From: Bacteroidales bacterium
GTDB lineage: Bacteria > Bacteroidota > Bacteroidia > Bacteroidales > UBA932
Length of the DNA stretch: 55,064 nt
Direction: 5' to 3'
NCBI GenBank assembly: GCA_024401925.1
Contig: JAKSKD010000011.1
Coordinates: 1-55,064 of the forward strand
How positions within the stretch are numbered: position 1 is the first letter of the stretch; each line of letters opens with the position of its first letter. Shown here piece by piece: positions 41,412 through 50,529 of this stretch. The position numbers were made by a program, and so were the translations under genes. The notes below the pieces were generated by a model. That model did not search any database, was not told the DNA's origin, and saw only the letters and a list, made by a program, of their open reading frames with translations.

Positions 41412-43016
41412 ATGGGAAGAAGGACTAGAGTCAGATTTGCGCCATCCCCTACCGGACCGCTCCATATGGGCGGTGTGAGGACCGCATTGTACAACTATCT
41501 GTATGCAAAACAGAAAGGTGGTGATTTTATCATCAGAATTGAGGATACGGACTCGCACCGTTTCGTGCCGGGAGCTGAAGAATACATCATAGAGGCTCTC
41601 AGATGGTGCGGCATCATTCCGGACGAGGGAGTTGATGAAAACGGGAAAGTGGTGGAGACCGCTTCGGCAAGGCATCCCCACGCACCATACAGGCAGTCAC
41701 AGCGCCGAGGCATCTACCGCAGCTATGCCGAGCAATTGATTGCAAACGGTTATGCCTATTATGCTTTCGACAGCGCCGAGGAACTGGAGAAGGTCCGAGG
41801 CGAAGCCGAAGCCAAGGGTGAGACCTTCATCTACAACCAGACTACCCGCAAGACCCTTAGAAACTCTCTCACTCTTCCTGAAGAGGAGACGAAACGCCTG
41901 CTTGAAGAGACGACGGACTGGACTGTACGGTTCAAGATGCCTGAGAATCTGGTAGTGAAGATGGATGATCTGATTCGCGGACATATCGAAGTCAATACGG
42001 ACACTCTGGATGACAAAGTCCTCTGGAAAAGAGCCGATGAACTGCCTACATACCATCTCGCCAACATTGTGGACGACCATCTGATGGAAATCACTGAAGT
42101 CATCCGTGGTGAGGAGTGGCTGCCATCACTTCCTCTGCACTATATGCTCTACAAAGCTTTCGGCTGGGAAGACACAATGCCGCGATTCGCGCATCTGTCC
42201 CTGCTTCTCAAACCGGTCGGCAACGGAAAACTTTCTAAACGTGACGGTGACAAGATGGGCTTCCCTGTATTCCCTCTCAGGTGGACAAATGCAGAGGGAG
42301 AGACATCCCACGGATACAGAGAGGACGGATATTTCCCTGAAGCATTCGTCAATCTGCTTGCTATGCTGGGATGGAATCCGGGCAACGATCAGGAAATGTT
42401 CTCGATGGAAGAACTGATCAAAGCCTTCTCTCTCGACCATATCGTGAAGTCCGGAGCCAAGTTCAACCCGGAAAAAGCGAAATGGTACAACAAGGAATAC
42501 CTGAGACTGAAGAGCGACGAGGAACTCACCGACCTCTTCATACCAATCCTCAAGGAGCACGGGATTATCGTCACCAACGGAAGCGGTGCCAGGGCTGATT
42601 TCAAGAAAAAAGAATTCACATATGATTATGTAAAGACCATAGTATCCCTCATCAAGGTGCGTGCAACCTTCGTTTCCGAGTTCTGGGATATCGCATCATA
42701 TCTTTTCGTTGCACCTTCGTCATTCGAGGAGAAGGATACAGCCAAATTCTGGAAAGAGGAGAACTACACCCTTGCCTACAAGGTAGCTGATTTCATCAGT
42801 TCATTTGACGGTGAATTCACAAAAGAAAACCTTGAAGGTCCCCTCGAAGAGTTCATACGCGGTAACGAATGGCCTATGGGCAAGGTTATGAACTGCCTCA
42901 GACTGGCTCTCGTCGGCGCATCGAGCGGTCTTGGAATCGCTGACATCGTCACCCTCATCGGCAAGGAGGAATTTGCTTCAAGAATGGAATATATTGGTAA
43001 AACCTTAGGGAAATAA
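41412..43016 (+). CDS. gltX: Glutamyl-tRNA synthetase
   Basis: Charges tRNA-Glu with glutamate (class I aminoacyl-tRNA synthetase). The 534-residue protein has the HIGH-like motif PLHMGG (16-21), the KMSKS-like KLSKR (273-277), FIIRIEDTDSHR, and a C-terminal anticodon-binding region. It starts three bases after ftsZ, so it is likely in the same transcript. A translation gene in the division cluster ties aminoacylation to division expression, probably by operon extension rather than a shared function. Confidence 0.96.
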   Translation: MGRRTRVRFAPSPTGPLHMGGVRTALYNYLYAKQKGGDFIIRIEDTDSHRFVPGAEEYIIEALRWCGIIPDEGVDENGKVVETASARHPHAPYRQSQRRGIYRSYAEQLIANGYAYYAFDSAEELEKVRGEAEAKGETFIYNQTTRKTLRNSLTLPEEETKRLLEETTDWTVRFKMPENLVVKMDDLIRGHIEVNTDTLDDKVLWKRADELPTYHLANIVDDHLMEITEVIRGEEWLPSLPLHYMLYKAFGWEDTMPRFAHLSLLLKPVGNGKLSKRDGDKMGFPVFPLRWTNAEGETSHGYREDGYFPEAFVNLLAMLGWNPGNDQEMFSMEELIKAFSLDHIVKSGAKFNPEKAKWYNKEYLRLKSDEELTDLFIPILKEHGIIVTNGSGARADFKKKEFTYDYVKTIVSLIKVRATFVSEFWDIASYLFVAPSSFEEKDTAKFWKEENYTLAYKVADFISSFDGEFTKENLEGPLEEFIRGNEWPMGKVMNCLRLALVGASSGLGIADIVTLIGKEEFASRMEYIGKTLGK

Positions 43017-43019
43017 ATT

Positions 43020-43442
43020 ATGAAAATAGGAATTTGCAGCGATCACGCAGGCTTTGAATACAAAACAAAAATCATCTCATACCTGTTGGGAAAGGGTTAT
43101 GATGTCGTCAATTTCGGTACAGACTCCACTGATAGTATGGATTATCCTGATGTGGCACATCCTCTCGCCAATGCAGTAGAGAAAGGAGAGGTGGATTGCG
43201 GTATAGCTCTCTGCGGCACAGGAAACGGAATGGCAATCACACTCAACCACCACAAAGGCATACGCGCAGGCCTTGCTTGGAACAAAGCCGTAGCGACACT
43301 TGTGAAGGAGCACAACAATGCCAACGTTCTTGTACTTCCTGCTCGTTTCATCAGTTACCTGTCAGCCATCAACCTGATTAAGGCCTGGCTTAATACTGAA
43401 TTTGCAGGAGGCAGGCATCAGCGCAGAATAGAAAAGATCTGA
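43020..43442 (+). CDS. rpiB: Ribose 5-phosphate isomerase B
   Basis: Interconverts ribose 5-phosphate and ribulose 5-phosphate. The 140-residue protein has the N-terminal SDHAGFEYK, the catalytic C65 in LCGTGNGM, and the KEHNNANVLVLPARF segment. It lies three bases after gltX and overlaps truB by one base (TGATG). Confidence 0.95.
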   Translation: MKIGICSDHAGFEYKTKIISYLLGKGYDVVNFGTDSTDSMDYPDVAHPLANAVEKGEVDCGIALCGTGNGMAITLNHHKGIRAGLAWNKAVATLVKEHNNANVLVLPARFISYLSAINLIKAWLNTEFAGGRHQRRIEKI

Positions 43443-44290
43443 TGGCGGCCCTGGTCGCAGAGAAAGGAATGATTCTTTCGGGCAGCATTGAAGACTACCC
43501 GGAAGGAATCATCATACCTGTTGACAAGCCTTACCGGTGGACATCAGCCGATGTCATCAGGAAAATAAAATACTCGGCAATACGCCATTTCGGCAAGAAG
43601 AATCTCAAGGTCGGTCACGCCGGGACCCTAGATCCGCTCGCTACCGGAGTTCTTCTTGTCTGCATCGGGAAAGCGACCAAACTTGCCTCTGAACTTCAGT
43701 CCCACGACAAGGAATATGTGGCAGGAATAAGTTTCGGAGCCACTACACCTTCTTATGACAGAGAAAAGGATATCGATGTCAGATATCCTCTGGACAATGT
43801 TTCAAAAGAATCCCTGTCCGCGGTTCTATCTGAATTTCTTGGCGAGCAGGAGCAGGTCGCGCCCCTTTTCTCCGCAAAGTCCGTGGACGGGGTCCGAGCC
43901 TATGAACTTGCCAGGAAGGAGTGGAAAGCATCGCGGCGTTCCGGAGAGGCCTTTGACCACAGCGCAGAGGACCTGCTCAGCAGACAAATAATAAATATCT
44001 CCGAATTGGAGCTACTCAATTTCGGTGAAAAACAAAGCGAAGATTGTCCGAAAGCTGGAAAAATCAACGTGATTGATATTTCCGGGCTCGGTCTGCCACA
44101 CGCTGACATACGCGTCAAATGTACAAAGGGGACATATATCAGGGCTCTGGCCCGCGATCTCGGGGAAGCTCTCGGAAGCGGTGCCTTCCTGGATGACCTC
44201 AGAAGGACACGCAATGGAGGATTCAACGTGGAAGATGCTCTGGGGATGGACGATGTGATGAACTTGCTGATTTCTATTCCAAAGGAATAA
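43442..44290 (+). CDS. truB: tRNA pseudouridine-55 synthase TruB
   Basis: Forms pseudouridine 55 in the T loop of tRNAs. The 282-residue protein has the catalytic aspartate in GHAGTLDPLATGVL (D64), the KEYVAGISFGATTPSYD strand, and the C-terminal KCTKGTYIRALARDLG motif. An internal in-frame ATG (Met10) is a possible later start. It is the last gene of the cluster; the next gene has its own promoter. Confidence 0.95.
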   Translation: MAALVAEKGMILSGSIEDYPEGIIIPVDKPYRWTSADVIRKIKYSAIRHFGKKNLKVGHAGTLDPLATGVLLVCIGKATKLASELQSHDKEYVAGISFGATTPSYDREKDIDVRYPLDNVSKESLSAVLSEFLGEQEQVAPLFSAKSVDGVRAYELARKEWKASRRSGEAFDHSAEDLLSRQIINISELELLNFGEKQSEDCPKAGKINVIDISGLGLPHADIRVKCTKGTYIRALARDLGEALGSGAFLDDLRRTRNGGFNVEDALGMDDVMNLLISIPKE

Positions 44291-44297
44291 GTTCTAA

Positions 44298-44328
44298 TTT
44301 GTTATTATTGAAAATTTGTCTATATTTG
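44298..44328 (+). promoter_or_regulatory. Promoter of rpsO (consensus TTTG-N19-TATATTTG)
   Basis: TTTG at 44298-44301, exactly 19 bases, then TATATTTG at 44321-44328: a full match to the Bacteroidales housekeeping promoter. Transcription near 44333 leaves a leader of about 56 bases. Confidence 0.85.
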
Positions 44329-44388
44329 CACGCTTTTTCCGCCAAGGATTAAGCATTTGATATATTAACAATTAAAATTTTTTGCGCT

Positions 44389-44664
44389 ATGGCTGAATAT
44401 TTATTGCCAGAGAAAAAGCAAGAGATTTTCGCGAAGTACGGGAAGTCTAATAAGGACACCGGCTCTCCAGAGAGTCAAGTTGCATTATTTTCCTACCGTA
44501 TCGCTCACCTTACAGAGCACGTGAAGAAGAACAAGAAAGACGTTGTCACACGTCGTAGTCTTCTCCGCCTCGTAGGTAAAAGACGTCAGGTCCTCGACTA
44601 TCTTATCAAGACTGACATCGAGAGATACAGAAAGATTATCAAGGAGCTCGGTCTCCGTCGATAA
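44389..44664 (+). CDS. rpsO: Ribosomal protein uS15
   Basis: Primary binder of the central domain of 16S rRNA. The 91-residue protein shows the full S15 pattern: [49 protein letters not shown], and the ending [16 protein letters not shown]. It has its own promoter and terminator. The ~56-base leader could host S15 autoregulation, as in other bacteria, but no established structure was identified. rpsO-pnp order is conserved widely. Confidence 0.98.
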   Translation: MAEYLLPEKKQEIFAKYGKSNKDTGSPESQVALFSYRIAHLTEHVKKNKKDVVTRRSLLRLVGKRRQVLDYLIKTDIERYRKIIKELGLRR

Positions 44665-44680
44665 AACGATAGGAAAGTTC

Positions 44681-44715
44681 AGGGATGGTTTCCTCGGGGA
44701 ATTCATCCCTTTTTT
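44681..44715 (+). terminator. Intrinsic terminator between rpsO and pnp
   Basis: AGGGATG (44681-44687) pairs with CATCCCT (44704-44710); an inner TTTCC/GGGAA segment can also pair. Six T follow (44710-44715). No promoter was found between it and pnp, so partial readthrough may feed pnp. Confidence 0.8.
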
Positions 44716-44771
44716 GTAAATAATAACCCTGCTGACAGACGTAAAAAGGCAGAGACGAAACAATAGAAGTA

Positions 44772-47141
44772 ATGAACATTATCAACAAAAGAATTGAATT
44801 ATCCGATGGTCGGGTAATCGAAATCGAGACCGGAAAACTTGCCAAACAGGCAGCCGGTTCAGCAGTAGTAAAGATGGGTGGCACTATGCTTCTCGCCACC
44901 GTGACAGCAGCAACAGAAGTTAAGGAAGGCACAGATTTCATGCCTTTGACAGTCGATTACAAAGAGAAGTTCTATGCAGCAGGCCGTTTCCCGGGTGGAT
45001 TTATGAAGAGAGAGGGAAAATCCTCAGACTATGAGATTCTGATTTCCCGCCTCATCGACCGTCCTATCAGACCTCTCTGGCCGGATGATTTCCATCTGGA
45101 AGTATTTGTGAACGTGACTCTTATCTCAGCAGAAAAAGATATCCAGCCGGATGCACTTGCAGGACTTGCAGCATCCTGCGCACTCGCCACTTCAGACCTC
45201 CCGTTCCAGGGACCTATTTCTGAAGTCCGCGTATGCCGCATTGACGGTAAGTTCGTCATCAATCCTACATTCACTGAGATGGAAAGGGCCGACCTCGAAC
45301 TTATGGTTGCAGCAACGGAAGAAAACATCATGATGGTCGAGGGTGAAATGAAGGAAGTAAGCGAGCACGATATGCTTGAGTCCATCAAGTTCGCCCACGA
45401 AGAGATCAAGAAGCACTGCCGCGTTCAGAAAGAGCTTATGCACGAACTCGGAACAGATGTCAACAAGAGGGACTATCCTCATGACGTCGAGGATGAAGAC
45501 CTCAAGAAGACTGTTCACGACTTCTGCTACAGCAAGTGCTATGAACTTGCAAAATCAGCAAAGCCGAAGCACGAGAGAGAAGAAGGTTTCGAGGCAATCA
45601 AGGAAGAATTCATCGCCACCATCCCTGAACCGGGTGCAAATCTCGAAGAAAGAGAGGCTTATGCAGCCAAGATAGCTCTCATCAACCGCTATTACCACAG
45701 CGAGGAGAAAGAGGCTATGCGCAATATGATTTTGGATGAAGGTACACGTCTTGACGGACGAGTATGCAATCAGGTGCGCCCTATCTGGTGCGAAGTTGAC
45801 TACCTCCCTTGCGCACACGGTTCAGCAATCTTCACCAGAGGCGAAACCCAGTCCCTTGCTTCCGTAACCCTCGGAACCAAGATGGATATGAAGGAGACAG
45901 ACGAAGTCCTCATTCAGGATGACCAGCAGGTTGTTCTCCACTACAATTTCCCTCCATTCGCCACAGGCGAGGCAAAGAGTCAGAGAGGTGTGGGCCGTCG
46001 TGAAATCGGTCACGGAAACCTCGCGCTCCGCGCTCTCAAGCCGGTGATTCCTGTAGCTCCGGAGAATCCTTATGCAATCCGCATCGTTTCCGACATTCTT
46101 GAATCCAACGGTTCATCATCAATGGCTTCAGTATGCGGCGGATGCCTTGCACTGATGGATGCCGGTGTACAGATCAAGAAGCCTGTCGCAGGTGTAGCAA
46201 TGGGACTTATCACCGATGCAGAGCGTCCTAATGACCGCTATGCAATCCTCACCGATATCCTCGGAGATGAGGACCACCTCGGAGATATGGACTTCAAGGT
46301 AACCGGTACAGCTGACGGTATCACCGCCACACAGATGGATATCAAGGTGGACGGTCTTTCATATGACGTACTTGAGAAGGCTCTCGAACAGGCAAGACAG
46401 GGCAGAATCCACATTATGGGCGAGATGATGAAGACCATCAGCGAACCGCGTGAGGACTATAAGCCGTTTGTTCCACGTATCGAGCAGCTCCGCATCGCTT
46501 CAGAGTTCATCGGAGCAGTCATCGGAAAAGGTGGAGAAACCATCCAGAAGATTCAGAAAGAGACCGGAGCTGTCATCACTATCACCGAAGAACCTCTCCC
46601 AGGAGGCGGTTCAGAGGGTGTTGTTGATGTCGCTTCAAATGATAAGGAGGCTATGCAGAAGGCACTTGACTGGATCAAGGGAATCTGCGCAGTTCCTGAG
46701 GCCGGTACAACATATCACGGAAGGGTTGTCAGCATCCTTGAGTTCGGTGCATTCGTAGAGATTCTCCCAGGAAAAGAAGGACTCCTCCACGTATCCGAAA
46801 TCGCTTGGGAGAAGACAGAGAAGGTCGAGGACGTACTTAAGGTAGGTGACGAAGTTGATGTCAAACTCCTTGAAATCGATGCCAAGACAGGCAAGATGAG
46901 ACTTTCAATGAGAGCCCTTACGCCAAAGCCGGAAGGATATGTAGAGCCTGAGCGCAAACCTCGTAACAACGACCGCGGACCACGCAGGGACTCAGACAAG
47001 AGGGATGGAGAAAGAAGGGGCGGCAACGAGCATCGCCCGGAGCGCAGAGGAAACGACAGAAGAAACCTCAGACACTCTTTCACACCTAAACAGGAGAACG
47101 AAGCCCCAGCCCTTGAAGAACCGAAGGAAGAATTGTTCTAA
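44772..47141 (+). CDS. pnp: Polyribonucleotide nucleotidyltransferase
   Basis: A phosphorolytic 3'-5' exoribonuclease of mRNA turnover, normally trimeric. The 789-residue protein has two RNase PH domains (about 10-225 and 305-540; [33 protein letters not shown]), a KH domain (about 575-640, [19 protein letters not shown]), an S1 domain (about 655-725), and an Arg/Gly/Asp-rich basic tail (about 735-789) ending in acidic residues. The tail makes it longer than the ~710-residue E. coli protein. No consensus promoter was seen ahead of it. Confidence 0.97.
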   Translation: MNIINKRIELSDGRVIEIETGKLAKQAAGSAVVKMGGTMLLATVTAATEVKEGTDFMPLTVDYKEKFYAAGRFPGGFMKREGKSSDYEILISRLIDRPIRPLWPDDFHLEVFVNVTLISAEKDIQPDALAGLAASCALATSDLPFQGPISEVRVCRIDGKFVINPTFTEMERADLELMVAATEENIMMVEGEMKEVSEHDMLESIKFAHEEIKKHCRVQKELMHELGTDVNKRDYPHDVEDEDLKKTVHDFCYSKCYELAKSAKPKHEREEGFEAIKEEFIATIPEPGANLEEREAYAAKIALINRYYHSEEKEAMRNMILDEGTRLDGRVCNQVRPIWCEVDYLPCAHGSAIFTRGETQSLASVTLGTKMDMKETDEVLIQDDQQVVLHYNFPPFATGEAKSQRGVGRREIGHGNLALRALKPVIPVAPENPYAIRIVSDILESNGSSSMASVCGGCLALMDAGVQIKKPVAGVAMGLITDAERPNDRYAILTDILGDEDHLGDMDFKVTGTADGITATQMDIKVDGLSYDVLEKALEQARQGRIHIMGEMMKTISEPREDYKPFVPRIEQLRIASEFIGAVIGKGGETIQKIQKETGAVITITEEPLPGGGSEGVVDVASNDKEAMQKALDWIKGICAVPEAGTTYHGRVVSILEFGAFVEILPGKEGLLHVSEIAWEKTEKVEDVLKVGDEVDVKLLEIDAKTGKMRLSMRALTPKPEGYVEPERKPRNNDRGPRRDSDKRDGERRGGNEHRPERRGNDRRNLRHSFTPKQENEAPALEEPKEELF

Positions 47142-47154
47142 TGAAGATATTCAT

Positions 47155-47187
47155 AAAAAAACCGGCCCTTGCGAGCCGGTTTTTTTA
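47155..47187. terminator. Bidirectional terminator between pnp and the tricorn gene
   Basis: ACCGGC (47161-47166), eight-base loop, GCCGGT (47175-47180), flanked by six A on the left and seven T on the right, so it can act on both strands. It sits between the pnp stop and the convergent tricorn stop. Confidence 0.85.
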
Positions 47188-50100
47188 TTACTCCTTCCAC
47201 GAGAAATCCCTTGGTGCAGGAACACCTGGTAATGGTTTTCTGTCCTTAAGTTTATTGAGAAGCACTTCAATGGCCTTGTCCAACTGCTGATCTACACCGG
47301 ACTGCTCTTTCAAAGGATCATTATCTATTTCGATATCAGGATCCACGCCATGATTCTCAATAATCCATTCTCCTGTCTTACTGTCATAATTTGTGAAGAA
47401 AGGAACACGGATATCGGTTCCATCCATATATGGAAGAGAACCGCTGATGCCGACAATACCTCCCCAAGTACGGGTTCCAATCAGTTCTCCGAGGCCTGTA
47501 GCCTTGAAACTCCAAGGGAAGAGATCGCCATCGGAAGCCGAATACTTATTGATGAGGCACACCTTCGGTCCGTAGAATGTCCCTTCAGGAACCATCTCAG
47601 TCCTGTCGGAGCCACGGCTCATAGTCATTCTATATGGTTCTCTCAGGAGTCTTTCGATAATCATAGGGGAAACATTTCCACCTCCATTCTCTCTATCATC
47701 AATGATGAGAGCTTCCTTGTCGAGCTGCGGATAGTAATACCTTGCGAATTCATTGAGTCCGTCAACCCCCATATCCGGGATGTAAATGTAGCCAATCTTG
47801 CCATTTGAGGCTTTATCTACATACTCGATATTTTTTACAACCCACTCGTAATGTACCAGAGGGTACTCATTGGAAGTCGGCCTGACGACAATCTTCCTGG
47901 CTCCGTTCTCAGAGGCTTTGTCATTGACCGTCAGCTCCGTCAGGACATCCGCCTTGCCTACAAGCAGCGAATAGATATTATTGGTGGTCTTAGCCGACAC
48001 TCCATCAACCGCAAGGATGAAGTCCCCTTCCTTGACACCGAGTCCCTGCTCAGCTAACGGCGAGCGTAAACTTGCGCTGTAGTTAGCTCCCTTGTAGATA
48101 TGGCCGACTCGGAAATATCCGCTCTTGTCCCTTGTTATCGTTGCTCCGAGGAGTCCGAGATTAATCCTTTCAGGCTGCGGATATGTCCCCGGGCTGACAT
48201 AAGCATGGCCGGAAGTCAGCTCGCCGATCATCTCACCGATAACGTAATTCAAATCAAGTCTGTTCTTGACATATGGAATCAGAACTTCATATTTTTTCTT
48301 CATTGCCGGCCAATCTATTCCGTGCATATTCTTCAGATAATACCCATCACGGAACGCTCTCCACGCTTCATCAAAAATCTGAGCCCATTCCTTGGAATAA
48401 TCTACATCTGCTACAAGATTCGAACAGTCAACAGGTTTTTCAAGATGAGGCTTGCCCTTAGGTATGTCGGTCACATACAATTTTCTGCCCTCAGTAATGA
48501 GCGCCTTTGAACCGGTTACGGTCATTTGATATGCCCCCAGATCAGTTTTCTCTCCTGTACTCAGATTCATTGTAGATAGGGACCTTCCTCCATACCACAA
48601 TGTTTCGCCGTCACAATATACAGGCCGGAACATCCCCACTCCCGAAGGAAGTTTAATAATACGTTCAAAAATACCGTCTGCATCCACCTTGACAGTGGCA
48701 GGAGCAAGTTCCGTTTCTTTTTTCTTCTCGGGCTTTGAGGCCTCATCCACTTTCTTTCCATCGGTCGGGAGAAGTGGCGAAGCCGTATCCTTTGAAAGGA
48801 GAGCCAAATAAAGTGCATTCATATTTGAATATGAATAATCCCACTCGACAGCGCTGTACGTCGGGTTAAAGTCCCTTGCCGATGAGAAAATAAGGTATTT
48901 TCCGTCCGTACTGAAAATAGCAGAAGAGGAATCATACCACTTCTCCGTTATTTGAATTTCCTTCTTCTCCTCAATATTATAGACATACACGATGCTCATA
49001 TTGTTCGTTGCCGGCTTGGTATAAGTAATCCACTTGCTGTCGGCAGAGAAGCTGATGCCTCTGAATTCAGCGGCAGGATTCGACAGCAGAACTGTCTTGG
49101 TGCCTTCCGGAACAGTCAGGCGGACAATCCTGTTCTCCCTGTCGGTATAGAGGAGGCTCTTTGAATCAGGAGCCCAGAAAAGACTGCGGATGTAGGTATC
49201 ATTATTTGTTGTCAGCTGAACAGGCTCTGTCTTTTCGACATCCTGAAGATAGACCTCAGTCTCCCCCGTTCTGTCTGATATATATGCAATATATTTTCCG
49301 TCCGGGCTGAACGACGCTCCGCGCTCATTTGCCCCGGGCGTATGTGTAAGATTCTTTGTGACGCCAGGAGTTGTAGGAACCGAGAACACTTCGCCGCGTG
49401 CAGTAACTGCAATCCTGTCCCCTTTTGATGAAATGCTGCGGGCCGTAACCAGACCTGATACATTGACCTTTTCAGGACGGGCATACACTCCCTCCGCATC
49501 AAGCTGAATGGAAATTTTGCATGTTTTTTTGGTAGAAGGGTCCAGGGAATAAATGTAGCCGGCATTTTCAAAAACAATTAATTTCCCGTTAGTGCTCGGG
49601 AATTTCACATCATATTCACGGAAGTCCGTAACCTTGGATGTTTCCCCGGTCTTTGTATTATAAACGAATATGTTCATCCAATGATCCCTGTCGGAGATAA
49701 AGTAAATCTCATCCCCTATCCACATAGGCATAATGTCCTGTGCCGGATTATCTGTAATGTTCTTTACGGATTTGCCGTCATATATCCAGATATCATCCGC
49801 CTGACCGCCCTTGTAGTATTTCCATGTACGGAATTCGCGGAATGTACGGTTATAAGCCAGCTGTTTTCCGTCCGGGGAATAGCAGCAGAATCCGCCCTCA
49901 GGTAATGGAAGAGCTTCGCCCATTCCACCGTCTTTCTCCACCGTCCAGAGTTTGCCTGGAAAACCATCTCCTATACGGTTTCTGAAGATAATATTCTTCC
50001 CATCAGGAGTCCATCCCATAACTATATTGTTCGGGCCCATCCTGTCGCCAAGATCATCTCTTTCATTCGTTGCAGTATAGGTAAGTCTGATAGGGCTTCC

Positions 50101-50385
50101 ACCTGTCGCAGGGATGGAATACACTTCGGTATTGCCGTCATACTGACCGGTAAAAGCAATTGTGCGCCCATCCGGTGAGTATTTTGCAAAAATTTCGTTT
50201 CCTATGTGGGAAGTCAGCCTTACTGCCTCACCTCCTTGCAATGGAGCTTTGTACAAATCTCCTGCATAAGAGAACACAACATCGTTGCCGTTGGTCGCAG
50301 GAAATCTCAGTAATCTTGCTTCATCAGCCCTCAGGCCGGTAAAGGTTAAAATCACCAGCAAAGAGCAAAGAATCGATTTTTTCAT
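47188..50385 (-). CDS. Tricorn-type serine protease (exported, beta-propeller + PDZ)
   Basis: The 1065-residue protein has a signal peptide (about 1-20), two beta-propellers of WD40/PD40-like blades (about 25-620; repeated YSPDG, FSPDG, FSADS, FSTDG motifs), a C1 helical domain with the catalytic histidine (ELTSGHAYV), a PDZ domain (about 770-850) and a C-terminal S41-type core with DDRENGGGN, the nucleophile in SASDGD (S951), and ENHGVDPD (E1010). Tricorn proteases chop oligopeptides; the signal peptide suggests periplasmic action here. It shares a divergent promoter region with the EF-hand gene. Confidence 0.93.
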   Translation of the reverse strand: MKKSILCSLLVILTFTGLRADEARLLRFPATNGNDVVFSYAGDLYKAPLQGGEAVRLTSHIGNEIFAKYSPDGRTIAFTGQYDGNTEVYSIPATGGSPIRLTYTATNERDDLGDRMGPNNIVMGWTPDGKNIIFRNRIGDGFPGKLWTVEKDGGMGEALPLPEGGFCCYSPDGKQLAYNRTFREFRTWKYYKGGQADDIWIYDGKSVKNITDNPAQDIMPMWIGDEIYFISDRDHWMNIFVYNTKTGETSKVTDFREYDVKFPSTNGKLIVFENAGYIYSLDPSTKKTCKISIQLDAEGVYARPEKVNVSGLVTARSISSKGDRIAVTARGEVFSVPTTPGVTKNLTHTPGANERGASFSPDGKYIAYISDRTGETEVYLQDVEKTEPVQLTTNNDTYIRSLFWAPDSKSLLYTDRENRIVRLTVPEGTKTVLLSNPAAEFRGISFSADSKWITYTKPATNNMSIVYVYNIEEKKEIQITEKWYDSSSAIFSTDGKYLIFSSARDFNPTYSAVEWDYSYSNMNALYLALLSKDTASPLLPTDGKKVDEASKPEKKKETELAPATVKVDADGIFERIIKLPSGVGMFRPVYCDGETLWYGGRSLSTMNLSTGEKTDLGAYQMTVTGSKALITEGRKLYVTDIPKGKPHLEKPVDCSNLVADVDYSKEWAQIFDEAWRAFRDGYYLKNMHGIDWPAMKKKYEVLIPYVKNRLDLNYVIGEMIGELTSGHAYVSPGTYPQPERINLGLLGATITRDKSGYFRVGHIYKGANYSASLRSPLAEQGLGVKEGDFILAVDGVSAKTTNNIYSLLVGKADVLTELTVNDKASENGARKIVVRPTSNEYPLVHYEWVVKNIEYVDKASNGKIGYIYIPDMGVDGLNEFARYYYPQLDKEALIIDDRENGGGNVSPMIIERLLREPYRMTMSRGSDRTEMVPEGTFYGPKVCLINKYSASDGDLFPWSFKATGLGELIGTRTWGGIVGISGSLPYMDGTDIRVPFFTNYDSKTGEWIIENHGVDPDIEIDNDPLKEQSGVDQQLDKAIEVLLNKLKDRKPLPGVPAPRDFSWKE

Positions 50386-50415
50386 AATATTATCATTTAC
50401 AATTAACTAACTCGC

Positions 50416-50423
50416 CAAAAATA
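50416..50423 (-). promoter_or_regulatory. Predicted -7 element of the tricorn gene
   Basis: The minus strand reads TATTTTTG, matching TAnnTTTG, about 30 bases before the start codon. A TATG lies at the -33 place, a three-of-four match. Confidence 0.45.
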
Positions 50424-50439
50424 TTTGTAAATATAATAA

Positions 50440-50470
50440 TTTCATATTTCCCATTCTTTTTTTATCTTCA
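50440..50470 (+). promoter_or_regulatory. Possible promoter of the EF-hand membrane-protein gene
   Basis: TTTC (50440-50443), 19 bases, TATCTTCA (50463-50470): a two-mismatch -7 with correct spacing. The same TTATCTTCAC string occurs before the GH97 gene (17950-17959). Confidence 0.35.
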
Positions 50471-50529
50471 CACATTGAAATAATATTCACCTTTTTCCCT
50501 CCACGAACCATTGTGGATAATTTTAGACT

